From Spirochaetaceae bacterium (GTDB lineage Bacteria > Spirochaetota > Spirochaetia > DSM-27196 > SLAA01): DNA of 56,919 bases. The notes under the pieces are model-generated. The model ran no database searches and was not told the DNA's origin. It worked only from the letters and a program-made list of their open reading frames with translations. Each line of letters begins with the position of its first letter. Within the stretch, counting starts at the first letter, position 1. The position numbers and the translations under genes were made by a program. Where the stretch lies: NCBI GenBank assembly GCA_003556605.1, contig PWQX01000264.1, positions 1 through 56,919 of the forward strand. Reading direction: 5' to 3'. Positions 9,539-18,084 of the stretch are shown here, piece after piece.

Positions 9539-10238
9539 CTGCACTCTCGTCTGCGGATATCGTCCCTGCGTCGTACCAGAAGCGTGCCAGATACACAAAC
9601 GGCGTGTCCGCCACAGCCACCAGCAGTTTCAGCACATACGTGGTGATCACGATCTCGAGCAGCACCGTGGCCTGAAACACGCCGAGAAACGCAATCAGAG
9701 TAAAGATGACCGAATCCAAGAGCTGACTCACAGTTGTACTCGCGGTGTTGCGCAACCAAATGAACCGGCGTCCCGGGAACCGCCGCCGCCAGGCCCCATA
9801 AGCCCACACGTCGTGCAGTTGGGCCGTGAGATAGGCGATCAAACTCGCAACAGTGATTCGCGGCAAAACCCCAAAGATGGTCACCAGTGAGTCGTGTGCA
9901 AAATCGTCCGCCGCCGGTTCAAACCAAAGCGCCAACACCATCAAAGCGGTGAATACTAACAGACCGGCGAACCCCAGGTAAGTCGCGCGCCGTGCCGAAC
10001 GTGCGCCGTAGTTCTCCGACAGGATATCGGTCACGAGGAACGATCCGGCATACACGATATTGCCGAGCGTCGCCGTCAACCCAAACAGCTCAACAGTTTT
10101 CAACACCTGGATGTTTGCCGTAATAGCCGCCAGCGGCATCCAGGCCAGCAGCCCTACCCGCCCGAAGAGGCGATATACCACGAGGATCGCGCCGAAGTTA
10201 ACCAGTAATAAGACCGACCATAAGAGCTCATTCGTCAT
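9471..10238 (-). CDS. yhhQ: VUT family transporter, probable queuosine precursor transporter
   Basis: 255 residues, about six membrane segments. It fits the YhhQ/VUT family (PF02592): an early AAITANIQVLKTVELFGL segment, the signature GNIVYAGSFLVTDILSENYG, an R-rich turn (ARSARRATYLG), VASLIAYLTAQLHDVWAYGAWRR and the RNTASTTVSQLLDSVIFT motif. E. coli YhhQ imports preQ0/preQ1 for queuosine biosynthesis; by family this is the likely role, but purine or other vitamin-like substrates cannot be excluded. The C-terminal ~28 residues are polar and Ser/Arg-rich and overlap the convergent membrane protein gene by 68 bp. It follows the ECF-like T gene by 30 bp and is probably in its operon. No preQ1 riboswitch was seen in the short gap. 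Confidence 0.85.
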   Translation of the reverse strand: MTNELLWSVLLLVNFGAILVVYRLFGRVGLLAWMPLAAITANIQVLKTVELFGLTATLGNIVYAGSFLVTDILSENYGARSARRATYLGFAGLLVFTALMVLALWFEPAADDFAHDSLVTIFGVLPRITVASLIAYLTAQLHDVWAYGAWRRRFPGRRFIWLRNTASTTVSQLLDSVIFTLIAFLGVFQATVLLEIVITTYVLKLLVAVADTPFVYLARFWYDAGTISADESAATPSTGRSSLAGSADRPYRDPH

Positions 10239-10268
10239 CTGCGTGCCGCCCTTCCATGAAAACCGAAA

Positions 10269-10898
10269 TCAGAACGGTAACGGAGAGGTGACAAACACCA
10301 GAATCCAATTCACCGACAACAACACGCCCATCACCACATAACCGACCGAGCTTGTCGGCCGCAGCGCTTCGCGCGTCGTTGATCGGCGTTCCCCGGGTTG
10401 ATAAAGATCGAACAAGACCTCATCGAGGCTTTCAATCAACCGCCGCGGCCGGATGTGCTTCTTACCTTCGATCACCCGTTCAAAGTAGTAGAATACCCGC
10501 CCGATCATGCCCCCCAAACGTCCGGGAAGACGCAGATCGGGCCGTATCGAAGCCAAGGACACAAACACCAGCCCCACGATAGTGAACCCCTTCTCGAGAC
10601 CGCTGCGCAGCGCACCCAGAGTCACCGTTAGCGGCCCTACAGTAAACAGGATCTCGCCAAACGGTGTGAACAGATTGAATATCGTGATTGAGCTGACCAT
10701 GATTACGAAATACATCCATTTGATGCGTTTGCCGTTCACAGTAGCCAAGAAAGCGAACAGCAACACCTGAGCGACTCGCACCACGAGATTCGGCTGGAAC
10801 AAGAACGCCGGGATCAGAAGCGCGCCGGTAAGAAACAGATGGTGAGGCGCAAAGTGGCGGCCCAGAAAGGTCTCACGAGGCTGCAAAGTAGGCACGAA
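10269..10898 (-). CDS. ECF-type transporter T component-like membrane protein (CbiQ family)
   Basis: The start is uncertain: a GTG at 10898 overlaps the upstream gene by 26 bp and has GGGG 5 nt upstream; a longer frame begins at 10940. The protein has four to five membrane segments followed by a cytoplasmic helical domain containing the charged ERVIEGKKHIRPRRLIESLD region, comparable to the coupling helices of CbiQ-type T subunits that dock on ECF ATPases. Its partner immediately upstream is a Gx/S-like protein. No ECF ATPase gene is present here, so the ATPase must be encoded elsewhere if the pair is functional. Assignment rests on topology and neighbourhood more than on a clear motif. Confidence 0.55.
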   Translation of the reverse strand, partial: FVPTLQPRETFLGRHFAPHHLFLTGALLIPAFLFQPNLVVRVAQVLLFAFLATVNGKRIKWMYFVIMVSSITIFNLFTPFGEILFTVGPLTVTLGALRSGLEKGFTIVGLVFVSLASIRPDLRLPGRLGGMIGRVFYYFERVIEGKKHIRPRRLIESLDEVLFDLYQPGERRSTTREALRPTSSVGYVVMGVLLSVNWILVFVTSPLPF

Positions 10899-11439
10899 TA
10901 CCCCCAAGCCAACGAGACTGCTCGTAGAACTGCTGCGCAAAAAGTCCGACGAGAACGCCGCTAAAAACCCCTAATCCCACAAACAACGGCGCGATTACCC
11001 ACGCGGTGAGCCCGAATATGAAAGTCACCGATAGATAAATCTGCACAACGTTGCTCGCGATCGCCCCGAATACGCTGATGCCCACCAGCGAAATATTGCG
11101 GCCGCCGAGCCTATAGGCTGCGAGCATCGCCACAGCACTCGCGAACGAGCCGCCGAACGAAAACAGAAACACGTAGGAGGCAAGCGTTCCGTTGATAAGG
11201 CCGTGCCCGAGCACCTTGAGGAGCACCAGCAGCAGCACGTACCGTGCCCGGACGAGCTTAATCGTCAGAAGAACCGGTAGATTCGCGAGCCCCAGCCGGA
11301 AGAACGGGAAAGGCTTGGGGAACAGGTACTCCAGAGTGGAAAAGAACAAACACAGCGCCCCCATGAACGCGATGAACTCAAGCGTTTCAGCTTTACCGGG
11401 GCCGGCGCGCTCCTCTCGGCGTGGTGCATCAAACATCAT
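10873..11439 (-). CDS. Gx transporter family protein (Hpre_diP_synt_I, ECF S-like)
   Basis: 188 residues with a cytoplasmic N-tail of ~22 residues and five or six membrane segments. The motif FRLGLANLPVLLTI and the following KVLGHGLINGTLASYVFLFS are characteristic of the PF07456 family, historically called heptaprenyl diphosphate synthase component I but better described as an ECF S-component-like membrane protein. In spirochaetes such genes often lie beside a CbiQ-like gene, as here. Substrate unknown. It is 18 bp downstream of the PP2C gene stop, so the gene row is probably one transcript. Confidence 0.75.
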   Translation of the reverse strand: MMFDAPRREERAGPGKAETLEFIAFMGALCLFFSTLEYLFPKPFPFFRLGLANLPVLLTIKLVRARYVLLLVLLKVLGHGLINGTLASYVFLFSFGGSFASAVAMLAAYRLGGRNISLVGISVFGAIASNVVQIYLSVTFIFGLTAWVIAPLFVGLGVFSGVLVGLFAQQFYEQSRWLGGIRAYFAAS

Positions 11440-11457
11440 ACCGCGCCTGCCGAGCTC

Positions 11458-12219
11458 TCATTCAGGTGCTGCCTGCAACAGCGCAACCGAGATGTTGTCT
11501 GTACCTCCGGCTTCATTCGCGGCCGTTACACACTCGTGCACCGTGCTGCCGAGGTCGGCCCCACGTTCGGCGAAGGTGGCAGCGATACCGGAGTCGCCGA
11601 GCATATCGGACAACCCGTCGCTGCACAGTAGAAGCAGGTCACTATCGGGACTCAACGGGTCGAGCCGGAAGAAGTCGAGATAGAACTGCTCCTCGCTGCC
11701 GAAACAGTTCACAATAATGTTGCCCGGAATAGTTGGATCGCCGAGCTGCTCCCGCAACGTGTGATCTCGCGTCAACTGCCGAAGCCCTTCCTGATCATAG
11801 CGGTACAGCCGCGAGTCACCGGCGTGCAAGCAGAACAGGCCGCCTTCATAGCCGAACACCGCAGTGTAGGTAGTGGACATCCCTGCGCCCCCAGTCCTCA
11901 GCCAACTCTTCTTGATGAGGTCGGTGTTCACCTGCAGCGCTACTGATCTCGCCGCATCTGCCAAACTCTCGGGACTGAGCCCTACCTCCAGCGCTTCAAG
12001 CTGACTGAGCATTTGACCGGCGACGATCTTACTCGCATGGTCACCCCCGGGCGCTCCACCGACACCGTCGGCAACCGCAATCAAGAAACGGCCGTCGGGG
12101 AACTCCACTCGCGAGGTCTTCGCATCGTCCCGAATCAACCGAGATCCAATTGCGACTACGTCTTCGTTCTTTCTACGTACTCTTCCACGATTGCACGAAA
12201 CCGCTATTTCAAATGCCAT
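11458..12219 (-). CDS. PP2C-family serine/threonine phosphatase
   Basis: 253 residues with the full set of PP2C/PPM metal motifs: RRKNEDV near residue 18, VADGVGGAPGGD, the HAGDSRLYR strand, LCSDGLSDM and the terminal GGTDNISVALL. These Asp residues bind two Mn/Mg ions. The enzyme removes phosphate from Ser/Thr of cytoplasmic proteins; no membrane segment or sensor domain is attached. It overlaps the end of the upstream GGDEF/EAL remnant by 11 bp and so may depend on that gene for translation, which could explain why the remnant retains an open frame. Confidence 0.9.
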   Translation of the reverse strand: MAFEIAVSCNRGRVRRKNEDVVAIGSRLIRDDAKTSRVEFPDGRFLIAVADGVGGAPGGDHASKIVAGQMLSQLEALEVGLSPESLADAARSVALQVNTDLIKKSWLRTGGAGMSTTYTAVFGYEGGLFCLHAGDSRLYRYDQEGLRQLTRDHTLREQLGDPTIPGNIIVNCFGSEEQFYLDFFRLDPLSPDSDLLLLCSDGLSDMLGDSGIAATFAERGADLGSTVHECVTAANEAGGTDNISVALLQAAPE

Positions 12220-13084
12220 AGGAGCTCTCCTTCGTGGACCAAGCCTTCAAGTCGATTGCGCGAATGGGAAAGCGCTTCAGATAACTGGGTGACGAATATC
12301 CGGTACCGAAGTCGTCGATCGCAGCTTGGATATCCATTTCACGAATCCGGTGAATCTTGTACAACGAATTCTCCGCTTCGTCCATCATACTGCTTTCGGT
12401 AATCTCCAAGCGCAGGTTATCCGCTGCGACCCCTGCTCGACCCAACGCGCCCTGTATATTCGACAAAAGATACTCGTCTTTGAGCTGGCGCGGCGAGACG
12501 TTCACCGTAACAAACAGCGAAACAAGCTGCTGATTGGTCCAAGCGGTGAGCAGTGACGAGGCGCTGTAAAGCACCCATGTGCCGATCGGCACGATCAAAC
12601 CGCTTTCCTCGGCAACCGCAACCGCGATGAACCGGTCCGGCGGCACCAAGCCGTGGGCCGGGTAGATGATCCATTCCGTGAGACTGAAATCCAACGATCG
12701 CTTCGTATCCTCAAAGCCCTGATCCAGCGCGATGATATACACGGCAACCTGCCGCGGCGTGGCCGTGACATTTGCGTCCTGGAGAAAGCTGTTGATGTCA
12801 TTGTCAAGCACGCTGTGATTGGCAAGTTTGGTCTTCTCGTTGTAGATAAGCCGCATCTCGAGCTCTTGTTCCCGACGTTTACGCGTTTGGATTTGCTCTC
12901 TCAGATGGTTCCGCGTTCGAGATGTATCGTCGAGCTGCTGTTCGAGCTGCACCTGATGGCCGCGAAGCAGCATATAGCGTCGCTTGATATCTTCAGGAAC
13001 ACCGTGCCGCTGCAGCACCTCTTGCAGTTCGTCCGGCGCATCCGAAGAGAGCTCACGATCACCAATTAGATCCCTCACACTCAT
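12209..13084 (-). pseudogene. Eroded GGDEF-EAL signalling protein (internal and C-terminal deletions)
   Basis: An ATG at 13084 preceded by AGAGGAA is chosen over an upstream TTG. The N-terminus is a coiled-coil-like linker (to ~residue 85), then the beginning of a GGDEF domain (KTKLANHSVLDND, ALDQGFEDTKRSLDFSLTEW). The sequence then jumps straight into mid-EAL (HGLVPPDRFIAVAVAEESGL, VNVSPRQ, LRLEITESS, AIDDFGTGYSS). The GGDEF motif and the EAL N-terminal catalytic motif are both missing, and the C-terminal third of EAL is absent. I estimate roughly 150 residues lost at the internal junction. The frame is continuous, so a protein may still be made, but it cannot be a normal cyclase or phosphodiesterase. 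It overlaps the PP2C gene. Confidence 0.75.
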
Positions 13085-13105
13085 ACGATTCCTCTTCCGC
13101 AACCA

Positions 13106-13597
13106 TCAGAGGTCCAATCGGGGATCTCCAAAGCGTATCACGCCCCACTTACGCATGATCTCGGCTATGAGCAACGTGATAATCGCCGGCAGCACGAAAT
13201 GCAAGAGCACGATCCCCGGAATCCCAGAGCTGCCCATGACCTCCAGAGTGGCAACCTGTCCAACCAAGCCCTCCGTCCCCATTCCCGCTCCGACAGCACT
13301 ATTCTCCATTTGGAACACTATCGTGACAAGAGGACCCAAGACCGCTGAAGTAAAGATGGCCGGAACCCAGACGAGTGGCCGCCGGACGATATTCGAAAAC
13401 TGCAGCATCGAGGTACCGATACCCTGCGCGAGCAATCCACCGGCCTTGTTTTCACGGTAGCTGCTCACCGCGACCCCCCACCATCTACGTTGCGCAGCGC
13501 ACGCCACGCTCGCGCCGACCGCCATGCCGCTGATGACCGAAACCGGGTGCCGCCCGAAGCTACCTATATGATGCAGGAGAGAGATGACGAGCGCCAT
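13106..13597 (-). pseudogene. Truncated PTS EIIC-like membrane protein (PTS_EIIC_2)
   Basis: 163 residues matching the C-terminal half of the predicted PTS_EIIC_2 membrane family (usually ~340 residues): SYRENKAGGLLAQGIGTSML, NIVRRPLVWVPAIFTSAVLG, the MENSAVGAGMGTEGLVGQV motif and the terminal IMRKWGVIRFGDPRLDL. The N-terminal half is missing: the frame opens only 18 bp from tRNA-Arg, leaving no room. It is most likely a remnant left by a deletion or rearrangement ending near the tRNA. A weak AT-rich -10-like stretch precedes the ATG, so expression is not excluded. Confidence 0.7.
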
Positions 13598-13614
13598 GTG
13601 ATATTATGAGTTAC

Positions 13615-13688
<74 letters not shown>

Positions 13689-13786
13689 GGGCTTATGCTG
13701 CCGCACGATTTACCGGCACAGCTGCAATCATCTGCAGATACCGTACGCGTTTGCCGGCCCGCTGTCAAGCTACGTGCGACCAGCGG

Positions 13787-13814
13787 TTGACAGCGCGGGC
13801 GGCGTCATTACAAT
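13787..13814 (+). promoter_or_regulatory. Sigma-70 promoter for DUF4321-maf
   Basis: TTGACA (13787-13792), 16-bp spacer, TACAAT (13809-13814). The -10 ends 9 nt before the ATG at 13824, so the transcript would be near-leaderless. This is the best consensus promoter in the first 20 kb. Confidence 0.65.
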
Positions 13815-13823
13815 CAAGCGCGT

Positions 13824-14054
13824 ATGAAATTGAACGCGGGTACCGTGGTTGGAATAACCCTGTTCTGTCTTGCGGCAGGTACGCTGACGTGGGAGATTAT
13901 CGAGCAATTCGCAGAGCACGTCACCGGCGTCAGCCCGCAGCTTGCTGTCGGGCCGTACGGATTCGACATCGGAGTACTCGCGATCTGGATACGCTTGAAT
14001 CCCGGCAGCGTTCTCGGCATACCAATCGCCATAGTGCTTCTGAGGCGCTTGTGA
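13824..14054 (+). CDS. DUF4321-like small membrane protein
   Basis: 76 residues with two hydrophobic segments (residues ~8-25 and the C-terminal GSVLGIPIAIVLL) joined by a segment ending in GPYGFDIGVLAIWIRLNPGS. This layout and the position directly before maf match the DUF4321 family found in clostridia and spirochaetes; function unknown. It has its own promoter and overlaps maf by 4 bp (GTGA), indicating translational coupling. Confidence 0.7.
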   Translation: MKLNAGTVVGITLFCLAAGTLTWEIIEQFAEHVTGVSPQLAVGPYGFDIGVLAIWIRLNPGSVLGIPIAIVLLRRL

Positions 14055-14695
14055 GTCGAATCAATAAACGCGGCGCGAGCCACGGCACCTCCGACCCCGG
14101 CGCCGCCGGCGGCGGCGATTGCATTGTCCTCGCTTCTGCGTCACCGCGGCGGGCTGCGCTGTTGCGCATGTTGGATTTGCGGTTTCGCGTTGCACCGCAC
14201 GGCCTTACCGAGACGCTGCGGCCCGGCGAGCCGCCTATTGAAACCGCGCGCCGTCTGGCGGCTGAAAAGGCCGCCGCAGCGCAAACTATGACCGAGCTCG
14301 AACCGCGCGAGGTGCTCCTGGCGGCCGACACTATCGTGGTGCTTGACGGGCGGGTATTCGGCAAGCCCGCAAGTCGAGCGGAAGCGCGCCTTACCCTTGA
14401 ATCGCTTTCCGGACGCGAGCATCAGGTCATCTCGGCAGTGGCGCTCTACGCTCCGGAAACCGACAGCATGCACGTGGACCATGACTTCAGCGCGGTGCGC
14501 TTTCGTTCCATGTCACCGGCGGACGTTGAATGGTACCTCGATACCCGCGAGTGGCGTGATGCGGCCGGCGGATACAAGGCGCAGGGCCGGGGCGCCTGGT
14601 TTGTAGAGGCGGTTCACGGGTCGTTCTACTCAGTGATGGGGTTGCCAATTCACTGCTTATATTCTATTCTTAGGCTCGTTTCGTTCCGGTTCTAG
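14051..14695 (+). CDS. maf: Maf-family nucleoside triphosphate pyrophosphatase
   Basis: A GTG start overlaps the stop of the preceding gene; the longer upstream frame is not supported. A short Gly/Ala-rich tail of ~25 residues precedes the conserved core LASASPRRAALLRMLDL (the SxSPRR phosphate-binding motif), followed by ETARRLAAEKA, LLAADTIVVLDG and GKPASRAEARLTLESLSGR. The C-terminal part has DVEWYLDTREWRDAAGGYKAQG and GSFYSVMGLPI. Maf proteins hydrolyse dTTP/UTP or modified nucleotides to monophosphates, removing non-canonical nucleotides. The subtype (YhdE or YceF) is not determined. Length, 214 residues, is normal. Confidence 0.92.
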   Translation: MSRINKRGASHGTSDPGAAGGGDCIVLASASPRRAALLRMLDLRFRVAPHGLTETLRPGEPPIETARRLAAEKAAAAQTMTELEPREVLLAADTIVVLDGRVFGKPASRAEARLTLESLSGREHQVISAVALYAPETDSMHVDHDFSAVRFRSMSPADVEWYLDTREWRDAAGGYKAQGRGAWFVEAVHGSFYSVMGLPIHCLYSILRLVSFRF

Positions 14696-14738
14696 CCGCT
14701 GTGTGAGCATTGTACAGCATGTGCCGCTCAGAACCGGA
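14685..14738 (+). repeat. 9-bp inverted repeat spanning the maf stop and rpsB leader
   Basis: TCCGGTTCT (14685-14693) and AGAACCGGA (14730-14738) are perfect complements. The 36-nt intervening segment has an inner GCTGT/ACAGC pair. No U-tract follows, so this is more likely an RNA structure at the maf-rpsB junction than a factor-independent terminator. Confidence 0.45.
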
Positions 14739-14818
14739 GCCGCGAAATCCAGAACTTCCGGCCGCGACTTATCGTCTCGTGATACCGCCGCGGCTCGAGA
14801 AACAAAACGAAGGAACAC

Positions 14819-14835
14819 GGCACCGCACCGGTGTC
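14819..14835 (+). promoter_or_regulatory. rpsB leader hairpin next to the ribosome binding site
   Basis: GGCACCG pairs with CGGTGTC (one G-U) around a 3-nt loop, ending 8 nt before AGGAGG at 14844. S2 autoregulates its operon in other bacteria; whether this hairpin takes part is inference. Confidence 0.3.
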
Positions 14836-14855
14836 GTACCGGGTAGGAGGCAGTT

Positions 14856-15872
14856 GTGGCAGTTGTTACGATGAAAAACTTGCTGGAATCTGGGGTGCAT
14901 TTCGGCCACCAGACCAAGCGCTGGGATCCGCGAATGAAGCAGTACATCTTTGCGGAGCGCAACGGTATCCACATCATCGATCTGCAAAAGACAATCGTGG
15001 CGATCAAAGACGCCTACCAAGCCGTCCGCGAGACGGTTCTCGCCAATAGGTCGGTGCTCTTTGTCGGCACCAAGAAGCAAGCTCAACAGGCAATCGAACG
15101 TGAAGCTCAGAACTGCGGAATGTTCTACGTCAACAACCGCTGGTTGGGCGGCATGCTCACAAACTTCACAACCATCAAGAAGTCTCTGCTTCGTCTCAAG
15201 AAGCTAGAGAAGATGGAAGTCGACGGAACCTACGAAAGCCTCAGTAAGAAAGAGATTTCACGCGTTGAAAAAGAGCGCGCCAAGCTGGAGAAGAACCTCG
15301 GCGGCATCAAAGAGATGAAAGAGCTGCCGGGCATCGTTTTCGTAATCGATACCCGCAAGGAAGCGATTGCAGTCGCGGAGGCTCAGCGGATCGGTATTCC
15401 GATTGTCGCGGTAGTCGACACAAACTGCAATCCCGAGCCGATCGATTATCCGATCCCGGGAAATGACGACGCCATTCGCGCGATTACTCTGTTCACCCAG
15501 ATCATTTCCAAGGCCGTAATAGAAGCGGACAACGAAATGGGCCTACAGGTCATTGAAACCTTACAGGAGGAAGATGAAGAAACGGGTGAGCCCGTGGAAG
15601 TCGCCGCCGGAGCCGCAAAGCCCGAGGAAGCTACCGAAGCTACCGAAGCTACCGAAGCCGGGAGCAGCCTGGAAGGGGACGCTGAAACGGCGCCGGTCGC
15701 TGAGCTCGCCGATTCGGACACAGTCGAAGATGAGCCAGGGTACAGCGCTGAAGATTACTCTGAGTATGAGCCGCAGGACGACGATAGCAAGCAGGCCGCT
15801 CAAGAAGTAACCACTGAGGATCAGATGGCCGACCAGGCCGGGATTGATCAAGACGAGCTGTACCGGGAATAG
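14856..15872 (+). CDS. rpsB: 30S ribosomal protein S2 with a long acidic tail
   Basis: GTG start with a strong AGGAGG upstream. Residues 1-~235 are typical S2: [67 protein letters not shown] and [21 protein letters not shown]2 binds the 30S subunit near S1 and is needed for initiation. About 100 extra C-terminal residues are acidic and low-complexity, including an EAT triplet repeat encoded by a tandem 9-bp repeat at about 15632-15658. Usual length is 230-290, so this is a clear extension. It begins the rpsB-tsf-frr-uppS-cdsA-rseP row. Confidence 0.97.
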   Translation: MAVVTMKNLLESGVHFGHQTKRWDPRMKQYIFAERNGIHIIDLQKTIVAIKDAYQAVRETVLANRSVLFVGTKKQAQQAIEREAQNCGMFYVNNRWLGGMLTNFTTIKKSLLRLKKLEKMEVDGTYESLSKKEISRVEKERAKLEKNLGGIKEMKELPGIVFVIDTRKEAIAVAEAQRIGIPIVAVVDTNCNPEPIDYPIPGNDDAIRAITLFTQIISKAVIEADNEMGLQVIETLQEEDEETGEPVEVAAGAAKPEEATEATEATEAGSSLEGDAETAPVAELADSDTVEDEPGYSAEDYSEYEPQDDDSKQAAQEVTTEDQMADQAGIDQDELYRE

Positions 15873-15891
15873 GCAGACAAGGAGCAAATCA

Positions 15892-16737
15892 GTGCAAGTA
15901 ACGGCAGCAGATGTAAAGACGCTCCGCGATAAGACCGGAGCCGGAATGATGGACTGCAAGAAAGCCCTCACCAATGCCGCGGGAGATTTCGCGAAAGCTG
16001 AGCGCATTCTCAAAGAACTTGGGCTCGCAGCGGCAGCCAAACGCAGTGGCAAGCCGACAAACGAAGGTCGCATCTTCACCGCGGTAACCAATCACGGTGC
16101 CGCTTTGCTCGAGCTTTCGTGCGAAACCGACTTCGTCGCGCGAAATGCCGATTTCATCGCGCTCGGCAACGCGATTGTCGACCGTGTAGCCCGTGAAGAT
16201 CTGACAATCGATGACCCCCAGATTGCCGCAGAGATCCAAGCGGCGATCAGCACGATAAAGGAGAATATGGCGGCTCGTCGCGCTAAGCGGCTCACAGCCG
16301 AAGGCAACGAGCGCATCGTGCAATATGTGCACGGCGAAGGCGGGAACATCGGCGTGCTGGTTAAGATACGCGCCGGTACCCCCGGAACGCTGCAGAGCGA
16401 AACAGTACAGCGGTTTGCTTTCGATTGCGCGCTGCATGTGGCCGCATTTAACCCGAGCTTCCTGTCGAAGGAAACAGTTCCCGGCGAGTACTTGAAAGAA
16501 CAAGAAGAAATCTTCATGCAGCAGGCGCGTAATCTCGGCAAACCCGAGAAGGTACTCGAGGGTATTGTGAAGGGTAAGTTGAATAAGCACCTGTCCGAGA
16601 TCTGTTTTCTCGAGCAGCCGTTTGTGAAGGACGACAAGCGCTCGGTGGCGAAGGTAGCAGCCGATATCGGCAAAGAGACCGATGACGAGATCACCGTCTC
16701 GGATTTCGCGTACTTCAAGGTCGGCGAACAGGAATAG
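15892..16737 (+). CDS. tsf: Elongation factor Ts
   Basis: GTG at 15892 with AAGGAG 7 nt upstream; the longer frame from 15844 overlaps rpsB and lacks family similarity. 281 residues: VTAADVKTLRDKTGAGMMDC (the EF-Tu-binding N-terminal helix motif), the AKTNEGR-like GKPTNEGRIFT, LSCETDFVARN, and the C-terminal VAKVAADIG/DEITVSDFAYFKVGE. EF-Ts exchanges GDP for GTP on EF-Tu. It lies 19 bp after rpsB, the usual pairing. Confidence 0.97.
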   Translation: MQVTAADVKTLRDKTGAGMMDCKKALTNAAGDFAKAERILKELGLAAAAKRSGKPTNEGRIFTAVTNHGAALLELSCETDFVARNADFIALGNAIVDRVAREDLTIDDPQIAAEIQAAISTIKENMAARRAKRLTAEGNERIVQYVHGEGGNIGVLVKIRAGTPGTLQSETVQRFAFDCALHVAAFNPSFLSKETVPGEYLKEQEEIFMQQARNLGKPEKVLEGIVKGKLNKHLSEICFLEQPFVKDDKRSVAKVAADIGKETDDEITVSDFAYFKVGEQE

Positions 16738-16795
16738 CTTGCAGCCAATCCGCTTCCGGCTATTTGGTCGGGAACTGCGTTAAGAGGAGCCTGAT

Positions 16796-17350
16796 ATGGA
16801 TGCCATCATCGCTGATGGGAAAAACAGAATGAGCAAATCGGTGCAGACTTTGAAAGACGAGTTCAGCGGCTTGCGAACCGGTCGCGCGACCTCCGCGATG
16901 TTTGAACGCATCAAGGTTGAGTACTACGGCAACCCCACTCCCTTGAATCAAGTCGCTACCATCTCGATTCCTGAAGCGCGTCTCGTGGTGATTCAACCGT
17001 GGGACAAATCCGTGATCGGAGAGATCGAAAAGGCCATCCAAAAATCCGAACTGTCATTAAACCCTAACAACGACGGCAAGGTCATTCGAATTAACATCCC
17101 ACCTTTGACCGAAGAGCGTCGCAAGGAATACGTGAAGCTCGCCAAGCAAATGGCCGAGCAAGCGCGCGTCGCTGTGCGCAACATTCGCCGCGATGCCAAC
17201 GACTCGCTTAAGAAGGCGCAAAAGGACGGCGAGATCAGCGAGGACGAGGCCAAGCGCGGGGAGGACGAGATCCAGAAGCTCACCGATCAACACATTAAGG
17301 CAATAGACGAGCAGTTAGAGGCCAAGGAACACGAAATACTGGAACTCTAA
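16796..17350 (+). CDS. frr: Ribosome recycling factor
   Basis: 184 residues, normal length. AAGAGGAG precedes the ATG. Motifs: [10 protein letters not shown] (the conserved RTGRA tip), [40 protein letters not shown] and [12 protein letters not shown]. With EF-G it splits post-termination ribosomes. Its stop overlaps the uppS start by 1 bp. Confidence 0.97.
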   Translation: MDAIIADGKNRMSKSVQTLKDEFSGLRTGRATSAMFERIKVEYYGNPTPLNQVATISIPEARLVVIQPWDKSVIGEIEKAIQKSELSLNPNNDGKVIRINIPPLTEERRKEYVKLAKQMAEQARVAVRNIRRDANDSLKKAQKDGEISEDEAKRGEDEIQKLTDQHIKAIDEQLEAKEHEILEL

Positions 17351-18084
17351 TGAGCACTGCGCGAGATTCGGCACAGTCCCTCACCGAGTCCAACCTGCCG
17401 GTTCATGTGGGGATTATCATGGACGGCAACGGCCGTTGGGCTAAGCAACGCAAGCTCAAACGCACGCGCGGCCATACCGAAGGGATAGAGGCGGCAAAGC
17501 GCGTTGTGGTTGCGGCCAGAGAGATCGGTATTCGCTACCTCTCGTTGTACTCGTTTTCAACTGAGAACTGGAAACGCGCCAAGGACGAGGTCGCGTTTAT
17601 TCTGGCGCTGGTGGCCAGGAATCTGCGTGAGCAGTACGACTTCTACCGTGAAAACCACATCCGGCTGTTTCACAGCGGCAATATCGAGGGGCTGCCGCCT
17701 GATGTACGCTCTGAAATCGCCGCGGTAACGGCCGATACCGAGCATTACGACGGCATTTACGTCAACCTCGCGGTCAACTACGGCGGACGCGATGAAATCT
17801 TACGAGCGGTGAACGGGTGGATTGCCGATCACAATCAGGCGCCGGCACAGTATCTCACGCTCGACGGACTGCGGGCGTACCTTGATTTGCCGGAGTTTCC
17901 CGACCCCGACTTGATTATCCGCAGCGGCGGTCACAAGCGCCTCAGCAACTTCTTGTTGTGGGAGTCGGCGTATTCGGAGCTGTACTTCAGCGATCGTTTG
18001 TGGCCCGACTGGACTAGGGAAGACTTGATCGCGGCAATAAAGGACTTCCAAGTGCGGCAGCGAAACTACGGCGGGGCGGAATGA
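17350..18084 (+). CDS. uppS: Isoprenyl (undecaprenyl) diphosphate synthase
   Basis: 244 residues with the cis-prenyltransferase signatures: HVGIIMDGNGRWAKQR (catalytic Asp in MDGNGRW), GHTEGIEAAKRVV, YLSLYSFSTENWKR, NLAVNYGGRDEI and DLIIRSGGHKRLSNFLLWES. It condenses isopentenyl diphosphate units in cis to make the lipid carrier for peptidoglycan and other envelope glycans. Translationally coupled to frr and, by a 4-bp overlap, to cdsA. Confidence 0.96.
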   Translation: MSTARDSAQSLTESNLPVHVGIIMDGNGRWAKQRKLKRTRGHTEGIEAAKRVVVAAREIGIRYLSLYSFSTENWKRAKDEVAFILALVARNLREQYDFYRENHIRLFHSGNIEGLPPDVRSEIAAVTADTEHYDGIYVNLAVNYGGRDEILRAVNGWIADHNQAPAQYLTLDGLRAYLDLPEFPDPDLIIRSGGHKRLSNFLLWESAYSELYFSDRLWPDWTREDLIAAIKDFQVRQRNYGGAE

